Source: Christensenella sp034926635 (GTDB lineage: Bacteria > Bacillota > Clostridia > Christensenellales > Christensenellaceae). Taken from it: a stretch of 64,000 nt of DNA. A program made the position numbers and the translations under genes. The notes under the pieces were generated by a model. It was not told the DNA's origin, did not search any database, and saw only the letters and a program-made list of their open reading frames with translations. The DNA lies in the NCBI GenBank assembly GCA_034926635.1, contig JAYFQX010000010.1:124001-188000 (forward strand), given 5' to 3'. Positions within the stretch are counted from its first letter, which is position 1; the number at the start of each line of letters is the position of its first letter. Shown here piece by piece: positions 41,431 to 48,875 of the stretch.

Positions 41431-42609
41431 TTATTTTGCCATTTTATAAATAGCGAGCATATCCGGCTCGGTAAGCACCATAGCAGAACCATTAGAGCCG
41501 CCGACAGCAACGCTGCACATATGCGCCATTTTTTCCATTTCTGCTTCCGTTGGATTAATGCCAAGCTCGGCAAATGAGGTAGGCATTTTGATCTCGCGGT
41601 AAAAATCTTCCATGGCTTCAATGCCTTTGAGCGCCGTTTCTTCCGCAGAAGCACCCTTTTTGACGCCCATTACATTAATGGCGAAGCGCTCAAAACGCGG
41701 CAGGCAGCTTTTATACACATACCTTGCCCAGCTTCCCCAAAGTGCAGCAAGACCCGCACCGTGCGCAACATCAAACATGCCGCCGACCTCGTGCTCCAGC
41801 ATATGTGTGGAAAAATCTCCGCCGTCGTTGCCGCAACCGGTCAAACCGTTATGGGCGAGGCTGCCGGCCCACATTATTTCGGCACGCGCATCATAATTTT
41901 TTGGATCGTCACGTAGGATGATCGCATTTTCAATCACAGTGCGCAACAGAGCTTCGGCAATGCTGTCGGTAAGTTCCATGTTGCCGCCGTTGGTAAAATA
42001 GCGTTCCATGGTATGCATCATAATATCCGTACACCCGCACGCTGTTTGGTAATCCGGAAGCGTCATGGTGAGCTCGGGGTTCATAATGGAGAATTTTGGA
42101 CGGGATAAATCGTCATCATAAGCGCGCTTTACACCGCCTTCTTCTTTGGTAATTACAGAACTTGCGCTCATCTCGCTGCCGGCGGCCGCAATGGTCAGGA
42201 CAACGCCGATCGGCAGACAAGCCTTCGCGCTGCGCGTATGATCGTAAAGATCCCAGACATCACCCTCGTTGGCAAGTCCGTAACCGATGGCTTTCGCAGA
42301 GTCTATTACGCTGCCACCGCCAACTGCAAGGATAAAATCGACCTTCTCTTTTTTGCCGAGATCAATTCCTTCATAGACCAGGGAGATCCTGGGATTGGGC
42401 ACCACGCCGCCCAGCTCCACATACGATACGCCCTCTGCATCCAGCGAAGCCTTAATCCTGTCAAGCAGACCGGAACGCTTTACGCTGCCGCTGCCATAAT
42501 GGATCAAAACCTTTTGGCAATTTTGGTCTTTTACAAGACCGCCAACTCTTTCTTCGGCATTTTTTCCAAACACGACTTTTGTCGGTGCATAATAATCAAA
42601 ATCAAACAT
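41431..42609 (-). CDS. Iron-containing alcohol dehydrogenase (BdhA/YqhD-like)
   Basis: A 392-residue NAD(P)H-dependent alcohol/aldehyde oxidoreductase of the butanol-dehydrogenase group. Cofactor site FILAVGGGSVIDSAKAIG; GSEMSASSVI; metal ligands in CGCTDIMMHTMERYF (Asp, His), EHEVGGMFDVAHGAGLA (His residues). Substrates are probably short-chain aldehydes reduced in fermentation or detoxification. AAAGGATG precedes the ATG. Its own promoter is at 42654-42682, and an HxlR regulator is encoded 101 bases upstream on the same strand. Confidence 0.93.
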   Translation of the reverse strand: MFDFDYYAPTKVVFGKNAEERVGGLVKDQNCQKVLIHYGSGSVKRSGLLDRIKASLDAEGVSYVELGGVVPNPRISLVYEGIDLGKKEKVDFILAVGGGSVIDSAKAIGYGLANEGDVWDLYDHTRSAKACLPIGVVLTIAAAGSEMSASSVITKEEGGVKRAYDDDLSRPKFSIMNPELTMTLPDYQTACGCTDIMMHTMERYFTNGGNMELTDSIAEALLRTVIENAIILRDDPKNYDARAEIMWAGSLAHNGLTGCGNDGGDFSTHMLEHEVGGMFDVAHGAGLAALWGSWARYVYKSCLPRFERFAINVMGVKKGASAEETALKGIEAMEDFYREIKMPTSFAELGINPTEAEMEKMAHMCSVAVGGSNGSAMVLTEPDMLAIYKMAK

Positions 42610-42653
42610 AATTTAAACATCCTTTCTTTTTTCATGGTTAGAGGTTAGCTTTT

Positions 42654-42682
42654 ATTATAAAATTTCCTTGTCACAGACGCAA
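42654..42682 (-). promoter_or_regulatory. Promoter of the alcohol dehydrogenase gene
   Basis: Minus strand -35 TTGCGT (42682-42677), 17-base spacer, -10 TATAAT (42659-42654). Confidence 0.55.
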
Positions 42683-42710
42683 GAAGGCACAAAGATTGCG
42701 CCAGGGTACT

Positions 42711-43109
42711 TTATTGTGCCCTTGTCGATGATTCATCCTTACCTGTGCAGGTGGGGTGGGTGAGTTCATAACGGTCGCCTGCATTGCGGTAGCCCCATTC
42801 GCACATAAGATCAAGAATGGGATAAAGTGTCTCCCCGTGTTTGGTCATAGAGTATTCCACTTGTACAGGCGCAGCGGGAATGACTGTTCTTGTAATGATC
42901 CCGTCTTCTTCTAATTCGCGCAGTTGCGCGGTTAAAGTCTTTTTTGGCGCACGTTCCAGATAACGCAGGATTTCGTGGTAGCGCTTAGTACCCTCGTATT
43001 GCAAAAAATGCAAAATCAGTGGCTTCCATTTTCCGCCGATTACTTTTAAGGTTACCTCAATTTCACTGGTTACAATCTTTTTATCAGGCAATTTTTTCCT
43101 CCCAGACAA
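42711..43109 (-). CDS. HxlR family winged-helix regulator
   Basis: A 132-residue MarR-like regulator of the HxlR type. The signature includes VIGGKWKPLILHFL, then RYHEILRYLERAPKKTLTAQLRELEEDGIITRTV and VEYSMTKHGETLYPIL. HxlR proteins commonly sense aldehydes or redox-active electrophiles, which fits the alcohol dehydrogenase gene just downstream. Control of that gene is an inference from position. Confidence 0.9.
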   Translation of the reverse strand: MSGRKKLPDKKIVTSEIEVTLKVIGGKWKPLILHFLQYEGTKRYHEILRYLERAPKKTLTAQLRELEEDGIITRTVIPAAPVQVEYSMTKHGETLYPILDLMCEWGYRNAGDRYELTHPTCTGKDESSTRAQ

Positions 43110-43249
43110 GCGGATGATTCCGCTTAAGGCCTTCTGACCGTCCCTTATTCCGTTTTGGAAAGGGATGTTTTATTGAAAATCCTATTTCTATGATATATTT
43201 TCCGCAGGAGCAAGTCAATAAGTGTGTATTTTAAAACAAAAAAACCGCT

Positions 43250-43541
43250 ATCTGTGGATAACGGTTTTTTTAAATATAAAATATATAATTGCTAGTCTGT
43301 CATATCCGCCGATAGGCATTTGTCCTGAAAAAAGCTCCCATTTATGCGGTGCCCGCCGCTTTATGCAAATCATGGTGTAGGTTCGGAAGCTCTTTTGCCG
43401 GAGACAAAGCTTCGACGGACTGACAGTTATTTTCACCAAGATTATCATTTTTCTATTATTTGTTATTTCTTTTTGGTTAGAATAAGGGATAAAACTTTTT
43501 GGCGTTTTGTTCGATAGGCATTTCCTCCTTTGTTTGATGTT
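43250..43541 (-). ncRNA. Candidate small RNA B (about 290 nt)
   Basis: Predicted from the promoter at 43548-43580 to a terminator (minus strand AACCGTTATC pairing with GATAGCGGTT, one G-U, then a T run, 43275-43245). Near its 5' end lies AAAGGAGGAAATGCC, opening a 14-codon frame (43521-43477). The 3' half folds into a stem joining CTGTCA.TCCGTCG (43426-43413) with CGGCGGA..TGACAG (43311-43297), with smaller internal pairings. The block near 43325-43311 repeats the 5' ATGCCTATCG. I could not match it to a known RNA family. It could be a regulatory RNA or an mRNA for a micropeptide. Confidence 0.35.
43477..43521 (-). CDS. 14-residue micro-ORF in small RNA B
   Basis: ATG directly after AAAGGAGGAA, encoding MPIEQNAKKFYPLF. 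The gap between AGGAGG and ATG is only two bases, so translation from this ATG would be inefficient. I list it because the sister transcript has the same block (GGAGGAAGTGCCTATGG). Confidence 0.2.
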   Translation of the reverse strand: MPIEQNAKKFYPLF

Positions 43542-43547
43542 ATTGTT

Positions 43548-43580
43548 ATCATAACCTCAAAATGTGAACGTGGAATGAAC
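43548..43580 (-). promoter_or_regulatory. Regulated promoter B (11-bp direct repeats)
   Basis: Plus-strand coordinates: -10 as ATCATA (43548-43553; TATGAT on the minus strand), nine bases, then GTGAAC (43564-43569) and ATGAAC (43575-43580), 11 bp apart. No -35 consensus. Same plan as promoter A and the htrA promoter. Confidence 0.6.
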
Positions 43581-43596
43581 GTAGGAGGTGAATAAT

Positions 43597-43683
43597 ATGA
43601 AGATTTTATTAAGAAAATCAAAAGCCGGAAAACAGCGTATAATAAAAGTGCCCGCAGGGTTTGTAGCGGGCACTTTCAGATGA
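43597..43683 (+). CDS. 28-residue basic peptide ORF
   Basis: ATG at 43597 is six bases after AGGAGGTG, a near-perfect ribosome site. The peptide is MKILLRKSKAGKQR followed by IIKVPAGFVAGTFR, strongly basic at its N-terminus. It has no known relative that I recognise. Its 3' half overlaps, in antisense, the terminator end of small RNA A, so the two transcripts would pair over about 43 bases. It could be a small toxin, a leader peptide or a chance frame. No clear plus-strand promoter is seen. Confidence 0.3.
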   Translation: MKILLRKSKAGKQRIIKVPAGFVAGTFR

Positions 43684-43764
43684 TATATTAATTGTAGGTT
43701 CTGTTTGGGTGGGGTTTCAATTCAAGGTTTCATCTTACCATAGGCACTTCCTCCTTGTTTTGTT
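43641..43764 (-). ncRNA. Candidate small RNA A (about 124 nt)
   Basis: Predicted from the promoter at 43771-43814 to a clear intrinsic terminator: GTGCCCGC (43673-43666 on the minus strand) pairs with GCGGGCAC (43655-43648), ten-base loop, then TTTTATT. The 5' part holds AACAAGGAGGAAGTGCCTATGG. The only frame at normal spacing after the ribosome site is ATG GTA AGA TGA (three residues). A regulatory RNA is therefore more likely than an mRNA. Confidence 0.45.
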
Positions 43765-43770
43765 ATTCCC

Positions 43771-43814
43771 AGCATATTCCATTTATGTGAAGAATATGTG
43801 AAGAACTTTTGAAC
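43771..43814 (-). promoter_or_regulatory. Regulated promoter A (three 11-bp direct repeats)
   Basis: Plus-strand coordinates: -10 as AGCATA (43771-43776; TATGCT on the minus strand), nine bases, then GTGAAG (43787), GTGAAG (43798) and TTGAAC (43809), each 11 bp after the last. It begins four bases beyond the htrA stop. Confidence 0.65.
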
Positions 43815-43817
43815 AAT

Positions 43818-45164
43818 TTAAGAATTAGATGGAACTGATTCCGTCAGCGTGAGGTCTGTAGAAGCAGTCCTGCCGGAACGCTCGATGGTAATCTTTACCG
43901 TATCTCCAACGGAATGTCCTTCCAGTATCTTGCTGATTTCAGCTGCAGTGCTGACTTCCTGGTCGTCGATCGAAACAACACGATCGCCGGATTTAATGCC
44001 GATCTGCTGTGCTTGCGAGCCACTGGTTGTTTGCTGTACAAATACGCCCGTGCTGGAAAGCCCATACATCATGGCTTCCTGCGCAGAGGAAATATCTACA
44101 AAATCCATCCCAATATCCACGCGACCGCTTACATAACCGTTGCTCATCAACTCATTGATAATGGGCTGTGCATCGTTTACAGGGATCGCATAACCGAGAC
44201 CTTCTACGTTTGTACCGCCGGATTTAGCGACGACTACACCGATTAATTCTCCTTGCCCGTTAAACAGACCACCACCGGAGTTGCCGGGGTTAATCGCAGC
44301 GTTGGTCTGGATCAGCGTCATAGTACCGTCCCCGAGGTCAATTTCGCGATTCAGCGCGCTGACAATACCGTTTGTCACGGTGCCGCCCAGCGTACCGAGG
44401 GGGTTTCCGACGGCAACGGTAGTATCACCTACAGAAAGCTCGCCCGAATCACCCATGGTTACAGGGGTAAGACCCTCTGCATCGATCTTCAATACGGCAA
44501 GATCCATTTGCGGATCTCTGCCGATCAGCTTGGCTTCATAGCTTTCTTCAGTGGACAGCCGAACCGTAATAGACTGCGCATCCTCAATCACATGGTTGTT
44601 GGTCACAATATAACCATCTGACGAGATGATGATGCCGCTGCCGGCCGCTTCACCGGAAACCTGCTGCATAAACTGATTTGTGGTCACGACTTCCGTGTTG
44701 ATTTCAACGATGGATGGCTGGACCTTGTTCGCGATATCCGAGATGGAAAGATCCGTCCCCGTGGTACTTACGTTTTCAGAAACCTGTACTACACCATTGC
44801 TTGTTGTGGTGTTTGGTGTGGTCTGACCATTGCCAGCCATCATTCCAGCGCCAAAACCAAATACTGCGGATGCACCGATACAAAGCGAGAGTACGACTGC
44901 TGCGACCTTCTTAGTCAAAAACGGTGATTTTTCTTTTTGCGGTTTTTTCCCGCCGTGATCGCCGGAAGAACCGTTGAAACCGTTTCCGTTATTGCCGCCG
45001 TTGTCTTTGTTATCATCCAGTCGGCGCGGCTGATTTTCTTCTGCCGATTGCATGGCATAATTTTGGTATTGTGAAACTGGATCATTGCCTGATCCGGTAT
45101 ACATATAACCCGGTCCATCTTTTAATTCGTCATTATGACTTTCATAATTATTATTATAATCCAT
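43818..45164 (-). CDS. htrA: HtrA/DegP-like membrane-anchored serine protease
   Basis: A 448-residue S1C protease for surface protein quality control. It has a long cytosolic Asn/Gly-rich N-terminus (about 1-85), one membrane span (KKVAAVVLSLCIGASAVFGF), and a trypsin-like domain with His in VTNNHVIEDA, Asp in DPQMDLAVLKI and Ser in NPGNSGGGLF. A single PDZ domain follows (about 350-440, VFVQQTTSGSQAQQIGIKSGDRVVSID). AAGGAG lies before the ATG. Its promoter carries the 11-bp repeats shared with the two small transcripts downstream, which points to control by an envelope-stress two-component system of the CssRS or CiaRH kind. Confidence 0.95.
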   Translation of the reverse strand: MDYNNNYESHNDELKDGPGYMYTGSGNDPVSQYQNYAMQSAEENQPRRLDDNKDNGGNNGNGFNGSSGDHGGKKPQKEKSPFLTKKVAAVVLSLCIGASAVFGFGAGMMAGNGQTTPNTTTSNGVVQVSENVSTTGTDLSISDIANKVQPSIVEINTEVVTTNQFMQQVSGEAAGSGIIISSDGYIVTNNHVIEDAQSITVRLSTEESYEAKLIGRDPQMDLAVLKIDAEGLTPVTMGDSGELSVGDTTVAVGNPLGTLGGTVTNGIVSALNREIDLGDGTMTLIQTNAAINPGNSGGGLFNGQGELIGVVVAKSGGTNVEGLGYAIPVNDAQPIINELMSNGYVSGRVDIGMDFVDISSAQEAMMYGLSSTGVFVQQTTSGSQAQQIGIKSGDRVVSIDDQEVSTAAEISKILEGHSVGDTVKITIERSGRTASTDLTLTESVPSNS

Positions 45165-45217
45165 TTTATATTTCTCCTTATCCCCTTTATGGTTGTTCGT
45201 TTTTTTTCTATAAATTA

Positions 45218-45261
45218 ATCATAAGGTGGGAAAGTGACCAATTTTTGAACTGTATTTGAAC
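45218..45261 (-). promoter_or_regulatory. htrA promoter with three 11-bp direct repeats
   Basis: Plus-strand coordinates: -10 as ATCATA (45218-45223; TATGAT on the minus strand), nine bases, then GTGACC (45234, degenerate), TTGAAC (45245) and TTGAAC (45256), 11 bp apart. The region beyond, to 45440, is AT-rich and holds nothing else I recognise. Confidence 0.65.
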
Positions 45262-45440
45262 AAAAAATAAAAGAAAAGTAACAAAATTATGAATGAGCGG
45301 ATACAGATAAAATATACCGTTGAAAAAAAAGAAAAAAGCATTCGAATAAAAAATGATACCTTTATAATATATATAATTGGGGGGATTTTTATTATATAAG
45401 TATGAAAACATCGGTTAGAAAAAATTTTTGGAATAATAAA

Positions 45441-45465
45441 AAAAAGGGCGTATGCCCTTTTTTAA
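45441..45465. terminator. Terminator of the aldehyde dehydrogenase gene
   Basis: AAAAAGGGC and GCCCTTTTT pair around GTAT, with A and T runs on both sides, just past the gene's stop codon. Confidence 0.85.
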
Positions 45466-45470
45466 TTTTA

Positions 45471-46850
45471 TTATTTTTTTCCGATAAATTTGCGGAGTTT
45501 GTGAAATTTTTTTTCGGTAGGAGGCAAATAACGAATGGGCAAGTCAATGCGGTTTGACTTGTGCAGGATGCTCTTTTGATGGGAAAACGTATCAAAACTT
45601 GCTTTTCCGTGGTAGCATCCCATGCCTGAATTTTCAACGCCCCCAAAAGGCATGCGGGAGGTTGCAAGCTGCACGACGGTATCGTTGACGCAGCCGCCGC
45701 CGTAAGATACGCCGTGGAGGACATGATTGATCATGCTGCGGTCATTGGAGAATAAATACAACGCAAGCGGACGAGGACGGCTGATGATCTGATCAAGCAT
45801 GGGCTGCGTTTCCGTATAAGTGATGACAGGAAGCAATGGACCAAAAATTTCCTGCTGCATCATAGGCATATCAAAGGAAACGTGATCTATCACGGTAGGT
45901 TCTATCGCAAGCGCCGTAGGGTCGGTTTTTCCGCCGCAGTAAACATCAGTGTCCTGCATGAGACCTGTCAGCCGGTCAAAATGTTTTTGATTAATGATTT
46001 TGGGATAATATCCGCAGGACAAAGGATCAGTAGTATAAAACTCTTGGATGGCTTCCTTTAGCTTGGGCAAAAGTTTCTCTTTTACGGATTCGTGAACCAG
46101 AAGATAATCAGGAGCAACGCAGGTTTGTCCTGCGTTTAAATACTTGCCCCATACAATCCGTTTGGCGGCAAGGTCAATATTGGCTGTCTGGTCTATGATG
46201 CACGGGCTTTTTCCACCCAATTCCAGCGTAATGGGCGTTACAAAATTTGCGGCGGAATCCATAACCAGTTTCCCTACGGTGACGCCGCCGGTAAAGAAAA
46301 TGTAATCAAAATGCTGGTTTAACAAATCCTGGTTTGCTTCGCGCCCGCCAAGCATCACTTCTGCGAATTCCGGGGGATAAAGAGCATGCACAATGGAGGC
46401 GATCACGTCGGATGTATTGCGGGAATAATCCGAAGGTTTTAAAACGGCGGTATTCCCTGCGGCAATCGCTCCAATAAAAGGATCCATGGTAAGATAAAAC
46501 GGATAATTCCACGGAGACATAATAAGCGCTACGCCATAGGGCTCGGAAAGCACAAAACTTTTGGAGGGAAACTGCGCAAGAGGTGTAAGAACGTGTTTGG
46601 GTTTCATCCATTTTTTTAGATGCTTGAGTTGAAACGTAATTTCGTCAATCACCATTCCAACCTCGGTTTCAAACGATTCAAAATTACTCTTATGAAGATC
46701 CGCAAAAAGCGCATTGAAAATCTTCGATTCATTTTGTATGATGGCATCTTTTAAGCGACGCAGCGCATCGGCACGGAAATCATATGATTTTGTGATTCCG
46801 GATAAAAAGAATTTTCTTTGTTGTGCTACAATTTGTTGTGCGTTTTGCAT
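45471..46850 (-). CDS. Aldehyde dehydrogenase, class 3-like
   Basis: A 459-residue NAD(P)-dependent aldehyde dehydrogenase. The length and lack of the N-terminal extension match the ALDH3/coniferyl group. Seen: MSPWNYPFYL, KPSDYSRNTS, ELGGKSPCII with the general-base Glu, NAGQTCVAPDY with the catalytic Cys, and QEIFGPLLPVITY. It probably oxidises medium-chain or aromatic aldehydes. AGAGAGG lies before the ATG. It is not adjacent to the alcohol dehydrogenase. Confidence 0.93.
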   Translation of the reverse strand: MQNAQQIVAQQRKFFLSGITKSYDFRADALRRLKDAIIQNESKIFNALFADLHKSNFESFETEVGMVIDEITFQLKHLKKWMKPKHVLTPLAQFPSKSFVLSEPYGVALIMSPWNYPFYLTMDPFIGAIAAGNTAVLKPSDYSRNTSDVIASIVHALYPPEFAEVMLGGREANQDLLNQHFDYIFFTGGVTVGKLVMDSAANFVTPITLELGGKSPCIIDQTANIDLAAKRIVWGKYLNAGQTCVAPDYLLVHESVKEKLLPKLKEAIQEFYTTDPLSCGYYPKIINQKHFDRLTGLMQDTDVYCGGKTDPTALAIEPTVIDHVSFDMPMMQQEIFGPLLPVITYTETQPMLDQIISRPRPLALYLFSNDRSMINHVLHGVSYGGGCVNDTVVQLATSRMPFGGVENSGMGCYHGKASFDTFSHQKSILHKSNRIDLPIRYLPPTEKKFHKLRKFIGKK

Positions 46851-47104
46851 ATTGATTACCTCTCTTACTTAAAAAACGGATTTGCCGAAGCCGGGTCTCT
46901 TTCTGAGGCTTCTAATGTCGGGCGGGTATCACAAAAAAACCTTTATACCACATATATAACACAGTATAGATAAAAATCACAGGGAAACCAATTCATTAAA
47001 AAATTTTGCGAATAATTAAAAAAGACGTTTAAAGCTTTGAGAAAAAGTGTATTATTGTACCGTGAACAATTGGGTTCAATTATTGATTTGGGAGGTAACA
47101 AGAA

Positions 47105-47647
47105 ATGGTAAAGTATGTATGTCAGGTATGCGGTTACACCGTAGAGGGAGAACGTCCGGCAAAATGCCCGCAGTGTGGCGCGGATGGTTCTAAGTTTGAT
47201 GAAGTGCAGGGCGGCGAGCGCGTTTGGGCAGACCAGCATAAAATCGGCGTAGCGCAGGGACTTGACGAAGAAGTAGTAAAGGGATTACGCGAAAACTTCA
47301 TGGGCGAGTGCACGGAAGTTGGTATGTATCTCGCAATGTCGAGGCAGGCTGACAGAGAAGGGTATCCGGAAGTAGCGGAAACTTATAAGCGTGCAGCTTA
47401 TGAAGAAGCGGAACATGCGGCGAAGTTTGCAGAATTGCTCGGCGAAGTTGTGTATGCCGACACAAAGAAAAATCTGCAGCTCCGTGCAGACGCAGAATGC
47501 GGCGCGACAGCAGGAAAGCTTGCACTTGCAAAACGTGCAAAAGAACTTGGATATGACGCAATCCATGATACGGTTCACGAAATGGCAAAAGATGAAGCGC
47601 GTCACGGTTGTGCATTCCAGGGCTTGCTTGACAGGGTCGTAAAATAA
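47105..47647 (+). CDS. Reverse rubrerythrin (N-terminal rubredoxin domain)
   Basis: A 180-residue peroxide-reducing protein with domain order opposite to classical rubrerythrin. The rubredoxin-like site is first (YVCQVCGYT and CPQCGADG), then the diiron four-helix domain with Glu/His ligands (MGECTEVGMYL, AAYEEAEHAAKF, and C-terminal AKDEARHG). Proteins of this type act as NADH-dependent H2O2 reductases in Clostridia. GGAGG lies six bases before the ATG. An imperfect GAAC/GTTC dyad occurs upstream (47058-47071), possibly an operator. It is not part of the perR unit 1.8 kb away. Confidence 0.93.
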   Translation: MVKYVCQVCGYTVEGERPAKCPQCGADGSKFDEVQGGERVWADQHKIGVAQGLDEEVVKGLRENFMGECTEVGMYLAMSRQADREGYPEVAETYKRAAYEEAEHAAKFAELLGEVVYADTKKNLQLRADAECGATAGKLALAKRAKELGYDAIHDTVHEMAKDEARHGCAFQGLLDRVVK

Positions 47648-47660
47648 AAAAGAAAATAAA

Positions 47661-47690
47661 AAAACGGATGAGTGATCATCCGTTTTTTTT
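47661..47690. terminator. Bidirectional terminator after reverse rubrerythrin
   Basis: AAAACGGATGA pairs with TCATCCGTTTT around GTGA, followed by a T run. Confidence 0.85.
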
Positions 47691-47731
47691 ATGCTTTGCA
47701 TTTTCAATGGCAATACAATAAAAAAAGAAAA

Positions 47732-48718
47732 TTATGCTTTTTCCATAAATTGGCGGATTTCATTGAGCGTCGGAAGAGACGGAATTGCGCCATGTTTTGT
47801 TGTGGTGAGCGCACCGGTGGCGTTGGAAAAACGGAGCATATCAGTAAGCTTTTCGGGAGTAAGCGATGAAAAATCCATCTTTTCGATCGAAAGCTGATAT
47901 AAGAAGCTTCCCCAAAACGCGTCCCCCGCGCCGGTAGTGTCAATTGTAGCGACACGATAACCTTTATGGGAAACGAGGTCATCCCCATGCAGGCAATAAC
48001 TTCCTTTTTCCCCGCACGTAACGACAAGTAGTTCTATGGGAAAATGGCGAAGCAGTTTTTTCATTCCTTCGGGGATATCTTCTGTACCTGTGAGGAAAGA
48101 TAGTTCATAATCGGATATTTTAACGAGCCGCGAAAGTGCAAGCCCTTCTTCCATTGCGGCCTTCGCGTTGTCGAGGTTGTCCCATAATGGCGGACGCAGG
48201 TTAGGATCAAAAGCAATGGTTGCCCCATTTTCTTTCGCTGTACGGACAGCGGCGACGGTTGCCGAGCGGGATGGCTCGGCGCTCATGGAGACCGTACTGA
48301 AATGGAAGATGCTGCAGGAGCAAAGCATATCAAGGTCAAGCTCTTCCGGCGTTATCATGCAATCTGCTGTTTGGTTGCGATAAAAGCTGAATGTCCGGTC
48401 ACCGGTATTGTCAAGCGATACAAAGGCGAGCGTGGTGGGGTATTGATCGGTAGTAATAACGGAAGACATCCCAATACCCGCATCCTTGAGGATACCGCTC
48501 AGAAACGTTCCAAAGACATCCGTACTCAGTTTTGTGATAAAAGAGGTGCTAAGACCAAGCTTTGCCGCACACGCTAGTACATTTGCCACCGATCCGCCAG
48601 GACAGCCGGAAAAATTGATTTTATTCTTCTGCTGACTGGGTGACGGAACAAAATCGATCAGGCATTCGCCTATCGTTGCGATATCGTATTTTAACTGCGA
48701 TTGATGCACATTCTCCAT
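47732..48718 (-). CDS. PfkB family sugar kinase (fructokinase-like)
   Basis: A 328-residue ribokinase-fold kinase. The N-terminal GECLIDFVPS and GCPGGSVANVLACAAKLG, and the C-terminal TIDTTGAGDAFWGSFLYQL with catalytic Asp, are typical of fructokinases (ScrK type). It would phosphorylate fructose or a related hexose in the cytosol. GGGAGG precedes the ATG. It stands alone, divergent from perR, with its own promoter. Confidence 0.9.
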   Translation of the reverse strand: MENVHQSQLKYDIATIGECLIDFVPSPSQQKNKINFSGCPGGSVANVLACAAKLGLSTSFITKLSTDVFGTFLSGILKDAGIGMSSVITTDQYPTTLAFVSLDNTGDRTFSFYRNQTADCMITPEELDLDMLCSCSIFHFSTVSMSAEPSRSATVAAVRTAKENGATIAFDPNLRPPLWDNLDNAKAAMEEGLALSRLVKISDYELSFLTGTEDIPEGMKKLLRHFPIELLVVTCGEKGSYCLHGDDLVSHKGYRVATIDTTGAGDAFWGSFLYQLSIEKMDFSSLTPEKLTDMLRFSNATGALTTTKHGAIPSLPTLNEIRQFMEKA

Positions 48719-48751
48719 TTTTGGTACCTCCCTGTTGATTGCTGTATGAAT

Positions 48752-48779
48752 ATAATATCATCATACTGTGCTTTGTAAA
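48752..48779 (-). promoter_or_regulatory. Sugar kinase promoter
   Basis: Minus strand -35 TTTACA (48779-48774), 16-base spacer, -10 TATTAT (48757-48752). Confidence 0.5.
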
Positions 48780-48812
48780 TAAAATCAATTTGATAAAAAT
48801 TTTAATAAATGC

Positions 48813-48849
48813 TTGACAAAGAATAATTATTGATATAATATATCAATAA
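48813..48849 (+). promoter_or_regulatory. perR promoter with 23-bp palindromic operator
   Basis: -35 TTGACA (48813-48818). A palindrome at 48827-48849 has 10-bp perfect arms (TTATTGATAT and ATATCAATAA) around AAT. It covers the -10 (TATAAT at 48834-48839, 15-base spacer, or TAATAT two bases on, 17-base spacer). This suits autorepression by the Fur-family protein encoded next. Confidence 0.7.
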
Positions 48850-48875
48850 AGATTAAATACTATTAAGGAAGTATA

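Larger units (their letters stand above)
43110..43817. other. 708-bp region without a conventional gene, holding two regulated small transcripts
   Basis: Between hxlR and htrA. It contains two minus-strand promoters with 11-bp-spaced repeats (43548-43580 and 43771-43814), two small transcription units with terminators (near 43250 and 43650), a strongly paired stem (43297-43311 with 43413-43426), three copies of a block reading RTGCCTAT on the minus strand, and a plus-strand 28-codon frame with a strong ribosome site (43597-43683). A minus-strand frame at 43248-43448 is open for 66 codons but lacks a ribosome site. Each part is listed separately. Confidence 0.6.

Noticed and set aside
43253..43261. 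Perfect DnaA box TGTGGATAA
   Set aside because: It is part of the terminator hairpin of small RNA B and has no neighbouring boxes.
43248..43448. 66-codon minus-strand frame in small RNA B
   Set aside because: No ribosome site; it runs through both arms of the strong stem and into the terminator, so RNA structure explains the conservation better than coding.
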